Shown: in pieces, positions 17,373-25,665 of the stretch
Layout: each line of letters opens with the position of its first letter
Position numbering within the stretch: position 1 is the first letter of the stretch
Assembly (NCBI RefSeq): GCF_000725125.1
Contig: NZ_JFCB01000018.1
Span: 62,001-126,000 of the forward strand
Direction of reading: 5' to 3'
Length of the DNA stretch: 64,000 nt
Source: Streptomyces toyocaensis
Lineage (GTDB): Bacteria > Actinomycetota > Actinomycetes > Streptomycetales > Streptomycetaceae
The notes under the pieces: generated by a model
The model's input: the letters and a program-made list of their open reading frames with translations, nothing else
What the model was told of the DNA's origin: nothing
Databases searched by the model: none
Program-made: the position numbers and the translations under genes

Positions 17373-18485
17373 ATGACAGCAGCAGGGAAGCACCAGGTGA
17401 GCCGCGCGGAAACCTCACGCCGAGGCAGCCGGCCGAGTCGAGCGGGCATCAGGGACGTGGCCGCCGCCGCCGGAGTCTCCATCACGACCGTGTCCGACGC
17501 CCTCAACGGCAAGGGCAGGCTCCCGGACGCCACCCGGCGCCACGTCCGCGAGGTGGCCGACAGACTGGGGTACCGTCCCTCGGCCGCCGCCCGCACGCTC
17601 CGCACCGGGAAGTCCGGACTCATCGGCCTGACCGTGACGACGTACGGGGATGAACCTTTCACCTTCACCGAGTTCGCGTACTTCGCGGAGATGGCGCGCG
17701 CCGCCACCTCCGCCGCGCTCGCCCGCGGCTACGCCCTCGTCATCCTGCCCGCGACCTCCCGCCACGACGTGTGGTCCAACGTCGCCCTGGACGGCACGGT
17801 CGTCATCGACCCCTCCGACCAGGACCCGGTGGTCAGCGAGCTGGTCCGCCAGGGGTTACCGGTCGTCTCCGACGGCCGCCCGGCCGGATCTCTGCCGGTC
17901 ACGGCCTGGGTCGACAACGACCACGAGGCCGCCGTCCTGGGCATCCTCGACCACCTCGCCGACGCCGGCGCCCGCCGCATCGGACTGCTCACCGGCACGA
18001 CCACCGACACCTACACCCACCTGTCGACCACCGCCTATCTGCGCTGGTGCGAACGCGTGGGCCAGGATCCGGTGTACGAGGCCTACCCGGCGCACGATCC
18101 GTGCGCCGGCACCGTCGCGGCCGACCGGCTGCTCGCCCGGCCCGACCGTCCCGACGCCGTCTACGGCCTCTTCGACCCCAACGGCACCGATCTGCTCGCC
18201 GCCGCCCGCCGCTACGGCCTGCGCGTCCCGGACGACCTGCTGCTCGTCTGCTGCAGCGAGTCCACCGTCTACGCCAACACCGAGCCCCCCGTGACCACGC
18301 TCTCCCTGAAGCCCCGCCGCATCGGCACGGCGGTGGTCCAGCTGCTGATCGACGCCATCGAGGGGGTCGATGGCGACCACCCGGTGGAGCAGGTCATACC
18401 GACCGAGCTGATCGTGCGCACCTCCTCCCAGCGCCGTCCGCCCCGAACGACGGTCAGCGCGCCGAGGTCGCCGAAGAGGGCGTGA
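17373..18485 (+). CDS. LacI family transcriptional regulator
   Basis: 370 residues. The N-terminal helix-turn-helix (IRDVAAAAGVSITTVSDALN, about residues 27-46) and hinge GYRPSAAARTLRTG are classic LacI. A periplasmic-binding-like sensor domain follows (about 90-350), ending in VTTLSLKPRRIGTAVVQLL. No sugar operon lies next to it, so the target is unknown; self-regulation through the upstream AT-rich region is possible. The ATG at 17373 is the only start that fits the HTH without a long unusual leader. Confidence 0.92.
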   Translation: MTAAGKHQVSRAETSRRGSRPSRAGIRDVAAAAGVSITTVSDALNGKGRLPDATRRHVREVADRLGYRPSAAARTLRTGKSGLIGLTVTTYGDEPFTFTEFAYFAEMARAATSAALARGYALVILPATSRHDVWSNVALDGTVVIDPSDQDPVVSELVRQGLPVVSDGRPAGSLPVTAWVDNDHEAAVLGILDHLADAGARRIGLLTGTTTDTYTHLSTTAYLRWCERVGQDPVYEAYPAHDPCAGTVAADRLLARPDRPDAVYGLFDPNGTDLLAAARRYGLRVPDDLLLVCCSESTVYANTEPPVTTLSLKPRRIGTAVVQLLIDAIEGVDGDHPVEQVIPTELIVRTSSQRRPPRTTVSAPRSPKRA

Positions 18486-18777
18486 ACCGGGCGCCCGGGA
18501 GGCGTACGGCGGCCGCGCTCCGGGAGAAGCGGGCCGGCACCCGCGGGGCGGCGGGCCGCCACCGGCGGCGGGCGCGCGGCGAGGAGGCGCACCCGGCGGA
18601 CGCAGAACGACCCAAACGGGGCGAAAGCCGCGGCGGACCGGAGTCTCGTTCCGATTCACCACCCCTGGGTCATCACACAGCGCGATCCGCATTCCTATGA
18701 TGGGCCCACGACACCGCGGGCCGCTGCGACCAGGCAGTCCGATGCGGTGCAGACGCGGCGCGATGGTGGAGGGGTCG

Positions 18778-19854
18778 ATGACTCAGGGGGCCGGTCAGGG
18801 ACCCGAGGTGGAGCGGACGGCGACGCTGCGCGACTTCCGGGTACCCGCGTACGTCCACGAGTCCGGTCCGTACGCCCGGAGCACGCACCCCGGCGACGTC
18901 GTCCCGCTCTCCGAGGAGACCTGTCCGGAGGGGTACACACCCACCCAGCGGGACCTCCCCGTCATCAATCGGGGTGACACTGTCCAGGTGACCGTCGACC
19001 CCGCGTCCGTCCCCGCCCCGCAGTCCGCCACGGGCCCGGGACCGCTGTACGTGGTCGGCGACGTCCACGGCTACCTCGACGAACTGGTGACCGCCCTCCA
19101 GGAGCAGGGCCTGCTCGACGCGGCGGGCCAGTGGTGCGCCGGCACCGCGCGGCTGTGGTTCCTGGGCGACTTCACCGACCGCGGCCCCGACGGCATCGGC
19201 GTCATCGACCTCGTGATGCGGCTGTCCGCCGAGGCCGCCGCGGCAGGCGGCTACTGCAAGGCCCTCATGGGCAACCACGAACTGCTGCTGCTCGGCGCCA
19301 AGCGGTTCGGCGACACCCCCGTCAACTCCGGGGCCGGCACCGCCACCTTCCAGGCGGCCTGGCTGCTCAACGGCGGACAGAAGACCGACATGGACCGCCT
19401 CCAGGACCACCACCTGCAGTGGATGGCCCGCCTCGACGCCGTCGAGGAGGTCGACGGCCATCTGCTGCTCCACTCCGACACCACCGCCTACCTCGACTAC
19501 GGCCGCTCCATCGAAGAGGTCAACGACACCGTCCGGGAGACGCTCACGCGCAACGACGCGGACGAGGTCTGGGACCTGTTCCGCAAGTTCACCAAGCGGT
19601 TCTCCTTCCGCGACGAGGGCGGCGCCGACGCGGTGCGCTCCCTGCTGGATACGTACGGCGGCACCCGGGTCGTTCACGGCCACAGCCCGATTCCGTATCT
19701 GCTGGGCGAAGTCGGCTCCGAGGACGGCGAGGACGACAGCGGCCCCGTGATCGTCGGACCGCACGTCTACGCCGACGGCCTCGCCATCGCGATGGACGGC
19801 GGGGTCACCATGGCCGGAAAACTGCTGGTCCAGCAACTGCCTCTGAACGGCTGA
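18778..19854 (+). CDS. Metallophosphoesterase (PPP-type Ser/Thr phosphatase fold)
   Basis: 358 residues. The metal-binding motifs GDVHG (near residue 95), GDFTDRG and GNHE are intact, with later HS and VHGHS His ligands, so the dimetal centre looks complete. The first 90 residues have no known domain. Could dephosphorylate proteins or Ap4A-like nucleotides; sequence alone does not decide. The ATG at 18778 is preceded by a GGAGGGG ribosome site; longer upstream starts lack one. Confidence 0.87.
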   Translation: MTQGAGQGPEVERTATLRDFRVPAYVHESGPYARSTHPGDVVPLSEETCPEGYTPTQRDLPVINRGDTVQVTVDPASVPAPQSATGPGPLYVVGDVHGYLDELVTALQEQGLLDAAGQWCAGTARLWFLGDFTDRGPDGIGVIDLVMRLSAEAAAAGGYCKALMGNHELLLLGAKRFGDTPVNSGAGTATFQAAWLLNGGQKTDMDRLQDHHLQWMARLDAVEEVDGHLLLHSDTTAYLDYGRSIEEVNDTVRETLTRNDADEVWDLFRKFTKRFSFRDEGGADAVRSLLDTYGGTRVVHGHSPIPYLLGEVGSEDGEDDSGPVIVGPHVYADGLAIAMDGGVTMAGKLLVQQLPLNG

Positions 19855-20037
19855 GCGTTCCGCGGGCCGCGTACGGGCGGCCCTCGGCCGCACCGCGAGA
19901 GCGTCGAATTCGGTAAACCCCCTGTCACCGCGCGCCGTCACCGCTCTACCATCGGCTTATCCGTAGCAGGCTCCCCTCCGTTTCTGCCCGACGGCTCGTC
20001 AGCATGCCGAGCCCCAAGCCCTACGGAGCATCGGGGG

Positions 20038-20907
20038 ATGCACATGAACAGCGTTCCGCAGCACCTGCTGAGCGAGGACCGCCAGGAATACGAGCGGATT
20101 CTCGATGAGGCGCTGCGCTCCGCACCACACAACCCGCAGCTGGCCGCTGTCGGACAGCGGCTCAACCCGGAACAACTGCGCACGATGGCGCTCAACGCCA
20201 CCGCGATCGTCACGGCGGCCGCGGCGACCGAGTACCAGCACTACGTGAAGGTCCGCGACGAGCTGCGCCGGCCTCCGGTGCCGTCCGTCCCGGCCGGCCG
20301 CGAGTCCGGCTCCACCGAGCCGGGCACGGGCGCGGCGGGGCTCGCCGCCGCCGTGGGGGAGGTCGCCGAGACCGCGGGTGCGGGCGCGATGGCCGTGGTC
20401 GCCGTCCTGGCGCCCGTACTGGCCGGAACCGCGGCGGCGATCTTCCTGCTCGTCGGATACGTCCTGCGGATGCTCGACCCCGGGGCCGCGTTCGCCCGGA
20501 CCATGCTCACCACCGGATGGGTGTTCGGCGCGGTGACGGCGGTCGCCATCCTCGTCGCCGCCGTGGGTCTGCTGCTCACCGCGCTGCGCAACGAGCCCTC
20601 GGCGCTCGGCGGCCCGTACCGCGAACTCGACGGGGAGGTGAAGCGGGCCAGGGACGCCTGGCGCGAAGCCCTGCTGGAGCGGGGCATCATCCCGTTCCTG
20701 CGGGACGCGCTCACCGACCCGGCGACGGCCTCCGCGCTGCAGCACACGGCGCCGCCCGCGCCGGCCAGTCGCATGCCGCACCTCGGGTACGACCGGCCCG
20801 GCTTCTCCAGCCCCGACGAGGGGTCGGGCCGTGGCACGCGGCCGAGCTACTCCAGTCCGGACTACTCCAGCCCGGACTTCGGAGGGCCGGAACACCAGCC
20901 GGAGTAG
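20038..20907 (+). CDS. Conserved membrane protein of unknown function
   Basis: 289 residues. The soluble N-terminus (about 1-95) is followed by two or three hydrophobic segments (AMAVVAVLAPVLAGTAAAIFL and WVFGAVTAVAILVAAVGLLL). The cytoplasmic C-terminus ends in repeated Tyr/Ser/Pro units (YSSPDYSSPDF). No enzyme motif was seen. It stands alone and converges with the TerD-VWA gene. The family is not recognised. Confidence 0.8.
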   Translation: MHMNSVPQHLLSEDRQEYERILDEALRSAPHNPQLAAVGQRLNPEQLRTMALNATAIVTAAAATEYQHYVKVRDELRRPPVPSVPAGRESGSTEPGTGAAGLAAAVGEVAETAGAGAMAVVAVLAPVLAGTAAAIFLLVGYVLRMLDPGAAFARTMLTTGWVFGAVTAVAILVAAVGLLLTALRNEPSALGGPYRELDGEVKRARDAWREALLERGIIPFLRDALTDPATASALQHTAPPAPASRMPHLGYDRPGFSSPDEGSGRGTRPSYSSPDYSSPDFGGPEHQPE

Positions 20908-21005
20908 CCGGCCCGCCCGGACGGCCGGTGGCCCGTCCTTCGGCTTGCGCTCCCCGGGCCGGGGGCGCGAGCCGGGTGGATGGGCCGGATCCGAAGGGCG
21001 GCCCG

Positions 21006-21092
21006 CACGGGCTGGTCGAAGGGCGGGCCGCACGGGCTGGTCGAAGGGCTGGCCCAGGAGCCGGTCCAGGGGCTGGTCGACAGGCGGGTCCA
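21006..21092. repeat. Short tandem repeat, 25-bp period
   Basis: Two near-identical 25-base units sharing CACGGGCTGGTCGAAGGGC (21006 and 21031) and a degenerate third unit (GGGGCTGGTCGACAGGCGGG) lie between two convergent genes. It is non-coding as judged from position. Confidence 0.7.
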
Positions 21093-21121
21093 CGGGCGCC
21101 TTCGCGATGCGCCGGCGGCGC

Positions 21122-22507
21122 TCAGAGGATGCCCGCTCGCCCCGCGGCCGTGATCCACAGGGGGAACTCGGACAGCAGCCGGTCGTACAGCTCCGGGTCC
21201 GGGACGGTGCTGATGTCGTCGACGGCGAAGAAGCCGACGTTGTCGACGCGGCGACCGGGCAGCGTGTCGAATCGCTCCAGCACGCCGTAGTGGGACTTGC
21301 CCAGTCCCACGAACTGCCAGAAGACGGGTTCCTCCACGGCCTCGCGGAGCTCGCGCTCGATCTCCTTGTTGCGGTAGACACCGCCGTCGGAGAAGAACAG
21401 GACCAGCGTCGGGGCGGACGCCGGGTTGTCCCGGACGAACGCGCGCACCTCGGCGATGACCTTCTGCTCCTCGTTCTGGATGCCGACGTCCCGCATGTCG
21501 ACCTGGCTCGGCTCCAGTCCCTTCTTCCGCCCGCGCCGGAAGAGGCCCACCTCACCCACACGCACGTGCAGCCGCAGCCACTCGGGAAGCTCACCGAGCC
21601 GCAGGTCCGGCAACCGCGCCGGGTTCGAGGCGAAGGTCCATGCCTGCATCTCCCCGTCGTCGTCCAGTTGTGCCGCGACCGCGGCCATCCGCTCGACGAC
21701 ATCGGCCACGACGCCTTTGGAATACAGGAACGACATGGATCCGGAGGCGTCCAGGACGAGGACCACGCGCGCGGTGATGCCGGTGGCCCCGTGCTTGCGG
21801 AGGCTGACCGCCACCTGTTCCTTGCGCAGGGACAGCCGCTTGCGCATGTCGACGGGCAGCCGCTCCTCACCCTTGGTGAGACGGGGGGCGTGGGGCTGGG
21901 GAGCGGGAGCCCGGGCGGGTGCGGGCGGGGGCGGGGGAGCCGGTGAGGCCGCGGGAGCGGCGGCCGCCGGGGCGGGCTCGTCCACGGTGATGCCGAAGTC
22001 CGTGGCCAGCCCGGCGAGCCCGGAGGCGTATCCCTGCCCCACCGCACGGAACTTCCACTTGCCCTGCCGCCGGTACAGCTCGCCGCCGATGAAAGCGGTC
22101 TCGGTCCCCGCGGCCATGTCGAACCGGGCCAGCTCGGTCCCCGTCCCCGCGTCGAGCAGCCTGAGCACCAGTCCCGGCACCTGGCCGAACGTCCCGCCGT
22201 CGGCCGACGCGCACAACACGATCCGTTCGACGGCCGGTTCGACCGCGCCCAGCGTGACCTCCACGGTGTCGGTCGCGGCAACGGCGGCGTTCCGCTTTCC
22301 GAGATGCGTCACGGCGTCGGACGCGTGACGAGGCTGGTTGTAGAAGACGAAGTCCGCGTCGTCCCGCACCCGTCCGGCCTGCGTGAGCAGCAACGCGGAG
22401 GCGTCGATGTCGGGCACCCCGGGCCCGGCCGCCCAAGCGAGCTCGACACGCACCACGGAGGCCTCGACGGAAAGATTGGATCCCTTGCTCATCGAACTCG
22501 CTGTCAT
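21122..22507 (-). CDS. TerD-like domain joined to a von Willebrand A domain
   Basis: 461 residues. Residues about 1-185 are a TerD/tellurium-resistance domain (SKGSNLSV, DADFVFYNQP, DMAAGTETAFIGGELYR). A Pro/Ala-rich linker follows (about 190-225). A vWA domain with the MIDAS motif DASGSMS and a later FFSDGGVY comes last. TerD domains bind calcium and occur in stress and phage-response systems; the vWA part suggests metal-dependent protein binding. Internal ATG codons before SKGSN leave the exact start uncertain by five residues. There are no other ter genes in the window. Confidence 0.88.
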   Translation of the reverse strand: MTASSMSKGSNLSVEASVVRVELAWAAGPGVPDIDASALLLTQAGRVRDDADFVFYNQPRHASDAVTHLGKRNAAVAATDTVEVTLGAVEPAVERIVLCASADGGTFGQVPGLVLRLLDAGTGTELARFDMAAGTETAFIGGELYRRQGKWKFRAVGQGYASGLAGLATDFGITVDEPAPAAAAPAASPAPPPPPAPARAPAPQPHAPRLTKGEERLPVDMRKRLSLRKEQVAVSLRKHGATGITARVVLVLDASGSMSFLYSKGVVADVVERMAAVAAQLDDDGEMQAWTFASNPARLPDLRLGELPEWLRLHVRVGEVGLFRRGRKKGLEPSQVDMRDVGIQNEEQKVIAEVRAFVRDNPASAPTLVLFFSDGGVYRNKEIERELREAVEEPVFWQFVGLGKSHYGVLERFDTLPGRRVDNVGFFAVDDISTVPDPELYDRLLSEFPLWITAAGRAGIL

Positions 22508-22605
22508 GGGCCCAGTCTGCCCACCCGCGCCGGCGAAGACGAGAGGAACCTGCCCACGGGAGCGGTGCCCGTCACGGGCACCGCACCCGCTGCCCCACCG
22601 GACGC

Positions 22606-22716
22606 TCAGTCCGTGATCGGCAGGTACACGCGATTGCCCGCCGCCGCGAACTCCTCCGACTTGCGGGCCATCCCCTCCTCGATCTCCGCCCGGCTGCCGC
22701 CGTGCTCACGACGCAT
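22606..22716 (-). pseudogene. Detached 3' end of a thiC gene
   Basis: About 36 codons ending in a normal stop and reading HGGSRAEIEEGMARKSEE then FAAAGNRVYLPITD. The last ~30 residues match the C-terminus of the intact ThiC (EEIEAGMLEKSKEF then AASGNRVYLPLAD). The final 80 bases are about 76% identical to the end of thiC at 25666. It has the same orientation as thiC but lies 3 kb further on, and it is joined to a truncated radical-SAM gene. It is best read as the original thiC tail displaced by an insertion. Confidence 0.8.
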
Positions 22717-23131
22717 GTCCTGAGGCGGGCTCACCGCCCGTGATCTGGAGCCAGAGGACACCGGCCTCGCGCATGATGTCCAGCAGCCGCACCTTCTCCT
22801 CCCAGGCGAGGCCGGAGAACGGCCGCTCGCCGAGGTAGCAGTGCTTGCAGCCGAAGTTGCAGCCGAGGTTGATCTCCCACGAGGCCCGGCAGTAGCCGTA
22901 CGGGGACGGCTCGCGCACCAGCACCGTGCCCTGCGCGGGCCGGCCGCTCAGGTCGATGCCCCACACGTCGGACGCGGTCTGCACCGCCCAGGTGGGCAGA
23001 GCCTCACCGTCGGCAGCGGCCTGCCGCAGGCCCTCGTAGTGCTCGGCGGGGATGCGAGCCCCAGCCCTGGCACCGGGCTTGAGGAGCAGGTGCCCGTCGA
23101 GGAACGGGGAGGCGATCAGAGCGTGGGCCAT
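22706..23131 (-). pseudogene. Radical SAM protein, C-terminally truncated
   Basis: 141 codons. The radical-SAM iron-sulfur motif CNFGCKHC (CX3CX2C) lies near residue 95, and LQITGGEP follows. The normal protein would continue for 150-300 more residues; here it runs off frame at the thiC scar (EPASGHAS then stop), so the barrel is incomplete and activity unlikely. The ATG overlaps the stop of the small Cys-rich gene upstream (TGATG), so it was the last gene of a coupled operon. Intact relatives might modify a peptide or another substrate. Confidence 0.8.
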
Positions 23132-23334
23132 CAGTGGTATTCCTTCCGGATCGAGAAGCGCGACGGCACGCGTACGCCCTGGCGTTCGGCGACGCGGCAG
23201 TAGATCTCGCCGAGCCCGTTGCAGGTGCCGCAGCTCTTGCCGGACGAGTCGGCACCGCTGCCGCCGCAGTCCCCGCAGCTCTCGTTGCGAGGAGGGAGAG
23301 AGCACCGGGTCAGGGTGGATGGTGCAGTTGCCAC
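23131..23334 (-). CDS. Small Cys-rich zinc-ribbon protein (DnaJ-type repeats)
   Basis: 67 residues. Two CXXCXGXG-like units, CGDCGGSG and CGTCNGLG, with a further Cys, resemble half of the DnaJ zinc-finger domain, without a J domain. GTG start with a GGAGG ribosome site eight bases before. It overlaps the radical-SAM start by one base. Probable role is metal binding or protein contact; not otherwise recognised. Confidence 0.75.
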   Translation of the reverse strand: MATAPSTLTRCSLPPRNESCGDCGGSGADSSGKSCGTCNGLGEIYCRVAERQGVRVPSRFSIRKEYH

Positions 23335-23362
23335 GCGGGGAACCTCCGTGCAGAGGAAGTGG

Positions 23363-23620
23363 TCAGGACAGGGCCACGCGGGCGAGTCCGTCTCGTCCGG
23401 CCACTAGCCGCACCCTCGTCCGTGACGTCCGCATGACCTGGATGAGCAGCGCGGGGCCAAGCACGTAGACGTTGCCGTCGGCGAACTCAAGGACCTTTCG
23501 CCCGCCCGCGACCCGCCGCACGTTCGTCACGGTGTGCGGGTTTCCGCCGGTCGTGATCACGTCTCCAAGACGGGCGCCGTCACCGATCGTCGTGAGGATC
23601 TGACTCGTCGAACCGTTCAT
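23363..23620 (-). CDS. Small hypothetical protein (beta-rich)
   Basis: 85 residues, beta-rich with a glycine-containing centre (GDGARLGDVITTGGNPHTV) and a basic C-terminus, reminiscent of a small SH3-like barrel; this is only a guess. The ATG at 23620 has GGGAGGTG just upstream and was preferred to the longer open frame. Second last in a five-gene set. Confidence 0.65.
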   Translation of the reverse strand: MNGSTSQILTTIGDGARLGDVITTGGNPHTVTNVRRVAGGRKVLEFADGNVYVLGPALLIQVMRTSRTRVRLVAGRDGLARVALS

Positions 23621-23689
23621 TGCACCTCCCGGCGTACGTCTTGGGGACGGGCTAGCCGCGGATTCGACAGCCATCCGTGGCGGATCGGT

Positions 23690-23788
23690 CTAGGTACCGG
23701 TACTGAGAGCGACCCCGATCACGAATCCGCAGGAAGCGCTGATGCCGATCACGAGGAGGACGCCTGCGTACCGACCGATGACGCGCAT
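23690..23788 (-). CDS. 32-residue single-pass membrane peptide
   Basis: Starts at the ATG that overlaps the previous gene's stop as TAATG. It reads MRVIGRYAGVLLVIGISASC followed by GFVIGVALSTGT: basic N-terminus, about 20 hydrophobic residues, one Cys. The overlap and the ordered composition argue for a real gene, although it is very short. Confidence 0.6.
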   Translation of the reverse strand: MRVIGRYAGVLLVIGISASCGFVIGVALSTGT

Positions 23789-24030
23789 TACAGGCCGCCC
23801 CGGCTGTTGTTGTTCTTCACGGCCAGGCGCGAGCTCAGTTCCTCCCGCGCCTTGGGTGCCACGACGTCATCGGGCATGGCGTCCCACTCGATGCCACCGT
23901 TCATCGGTCGCATCTGAACGCGTCCACCGATCTCGCCCATGACGAGGCCGATGCGTCCGGTCTGCTGGTCCTTGGCCAGTTCGCCGATTCCGGGTCTGGC
24001 CTGCTGATTGCTCGCCATAGTCACGAGCAT
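23788..24030 (-). CDS. Small conserved hypothetical protein
   Basis: About 80 residues. Core text GELAKDQQTGRIGLVMGEIG and VQMRPMNGGIEWDAMP suggests a small beta barrel; I recall similar short proteins beside Streptomyces HTH regulators, but no function is known to me. First gene of the reverse-strand set; an alternative start lies at 24018. It diverges from the regulator gene at 24136, leaving a shared promoter region of about 105 bases. Confidence 0.65.
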   Translation of the reverse strand: MLVTMASNQQARPGIGELAKDQQTGRIGLVMGEIGGRVQMRPMNGGIEWDAMPDDVVAPKAREELSSRLAVKNNNSRGGL

Positions 24031-24135
24031 GCTGCCGTTCACAAGGACGTCGGAACCTCCACCAAACCCCACTTCGGGACGTCCCGCGTCATGTAGAACG
24101 TCCCTAGTGCCGTCCCGAGGATCAGGGGGAGACTC

Positions 24136-24882
24136 ATGCCGAACGAGAGGCTTCGTGCCGTCATGGCGGACGGAGGCTGGACGTACGCCACCCTCGCGCA
24201 AAAGGTCGACGTAGACCCCAAGTCCGTTGAGCGATGGGTCAATCTCGGCCGTACGCCACGCCGCGTCACAGCCATGCGGGCGGCAGAGACCCTAGGAGAA
24301 GACGTGCACGCACTCTGGCCGGCACTCCGGCAGGCGCGCGCGGCGCGAGCAATCAGCCCGGAGCTCGTGGCGCTCTACGACCAGCGGGCGGACATCCCCG
24401 TATCCGCCTTCGTGGACATGCTGACACAGGCCCGCAAGCACATCGACGTGTTGGTGTACGCCGCCGTCTTCCTGCATGAGGCGTATCCCCGACTCAACGA
24501 GCTCTTGCGGGAGCGGGCCTCAGAAGGCTGCGCGATCCGGATCGCGGTAGGCGACGCCGAGAGCGAGAACGTTCGAGCGCGCGGCGAGGAGGAGAAGTTC
24601 GGCCACGGCATCGAGTCACGCTGCCAACTGGCACTCATGCACTACCGGCCCCTGATCGGCGTGCCCGGCATCGACATTCGGATCCACGGGACGACGCTCT
24701 ACAACTCGCTCTACCGCGCCGATGATCAGTTGCTGGTCAATGCCCACGTCTGGGGCGTCAACGCTTACGGGGCCCCGGTGTGGCATCTTCGGCGAAGCGG
24801 GGAAGGCGGAATGTTCGACACCTACGCCGAGAGCTTCGACGCGGTGTGGTCCACGGCGACGCCCGTACAGCACAAGGGGTGA
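24136..24882 (+). CDS. HTH regulator with a PLD-like C-terminal domain
   Basis: 248 residues. The N-terminus (ERLRAVMADGGWTYATLAQK, then PKSVERWVNLGRTPRR) is an XRE-type DNA-binding domain. The rest, about residues 90-240, resembles a phospholipase D half (FVDMLTQARKHIDVLVYAAV; IRIHGTTLYNSLYRADDQLL). The canonical HxK pair is not complete, so a sensing rather than catalytic role is more likely. It ends two bases before a NUDIX gene, which is probably cotranscribed. Codon use is a little less GC-biased than the flanks. Confidence 0.78.
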   Translation: MPNERLRAVMADGGWTYATLAQKVDVDPKSVERWVNLGRTPRRVTAMRAAETLGEDVHALWPALRQARAARAISPELVALYDQRADIPVSAFVDMLTQARKHIDVLVYAAVFLHEAYPRLNELLRERASEGCAIRIAVGDAESENVRARGEEEKFGHGIESRCQLALMHYRPLIGVPGIDIRIHGTTLYNSLYRADDQLLVNAHVWGVNAYGAPVWHLRRSGEGGMFDTYAESFDAVWSTATPVQHKG

Positions 24883-24884
24883 CC

Positions 24885-25355
24885 ATGGCACGAACCGAGT
24901 ACTACGACGACCCGAACGCGCCCAAGCCCAACAGCATGGTTGTTGCGGCTTCGGCCGTCGTCGCCGACGAGCAGGGGCGCATCCTGCTCCAGCGCCGACG
25001 TGACAACGATCTGTGGGCGCTCCCCGGCGGGGGCATGGACCTCACCGACTCGCTCCCCGGCACGGCCGTCCGCGAGGTCAAGGAAGAGACCGGCTTGGAT
25101 GTGGAGGTCACGGGACTGGTCGGCACGTACACCGACCCGAGGCACATCATCGCCTACACGGATGGCGAGGTGCGCCGGCAGTTCAACGTCTGCTTCACCG
25201 CGCGGATTGTCGGCGGAGAACTGGCGATCTCCGATGAGTCGACGGAGCTGCGGTTCGTCTCTCCAGACGAGCTGGACCAACTTCCGATGCACCACACGCA
25301 GCGGCTCAGGCTCAGCCACTTCATGGAGCACCGCGAGCAGCCCTATCTCGGCTGA
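24885..25355 (+). CDS. NUDIX hydrolase
   Basis: 156 residues. The Nudix box GGMDLTDSLPGTAVREVKEE then TG is present, with Asp in place of the usual first Glu; the REVKEETG part is intact. The ATG at 24885 begins MARTEYYDDPNAPKPNS, two bases after the regulator's stop. The family cleaves nucleoside-diphosphate derivatives; substrate unknown. NUDIX genes are frequent cargo of actinomycete integrative elements, which fits the setting. Confidence 0.88.
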   Translation: MARTEYYDDPNAPKPNSMVVAASAVVADEQGRILLQRRRDNDLWALPGGGMDLTDSLPGTAVREVKEETGLDVEVTGLVGTYTDPRHIIAYTDGEVRRQFNVCFTARIVGGELAISDESTELRFVSPDELDQLPMHHTQRLRLSHFMEHREQPYLG

Positions 25356-25665
25356 CCTGATCTGCTCCAACCGGCTGCGGCTGTCCGAGCGTCCCCAACA
25401 TGTGCTGGCGGACGCTCCGACGTCAGAAGAAGAGGCAGCAACAGCTTGGAGGGTTCTGCGGAAGCTGCTGAGGAAGCGCTCGCGCCGTCTTTGATCACGT
25501 GCGACGAAGCAAGGCCATCGGGGCCGGCATCGCTCTGCGTCGTCCCCTCATGATGAGAGTGCACTCACGGCATCCACCGCCAGGCATACAAAACGGGACG
25601 GGCCCGCAAATCCCTCATGGGGTGCGGGCCCGTCCTGCTGCGCTGCGTGGCACTGAGGGTCGGGC
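25356..25665. other. 310-base gap between the NUDIX gene and thiC
   Basis: Convergent intergenic region. It holds the thiC terminator at 25591-25635. No tRNA, integrase remnant or plausible small protein was found in the rest (25356-25590), although an attachment core could lie at the thiC end. Confidence 0.5.
25591..25635 (-). terminator. Intrinsic terminator of thiC
   Basis: Perfect 13-bp stem (GGACGGGCCCGCA, 25596-25608, with its complement at 25623-25635) and 14-base loop, followed on the reverse strand by a short T run (GTTTT). Confidence 0.85.

Noticed and set aside
24940..25494. Frame overlapping the NUDIX gene
   Set aside because: Ser/Arg-rich text with no homology, antiphase to an intact Nudix box.
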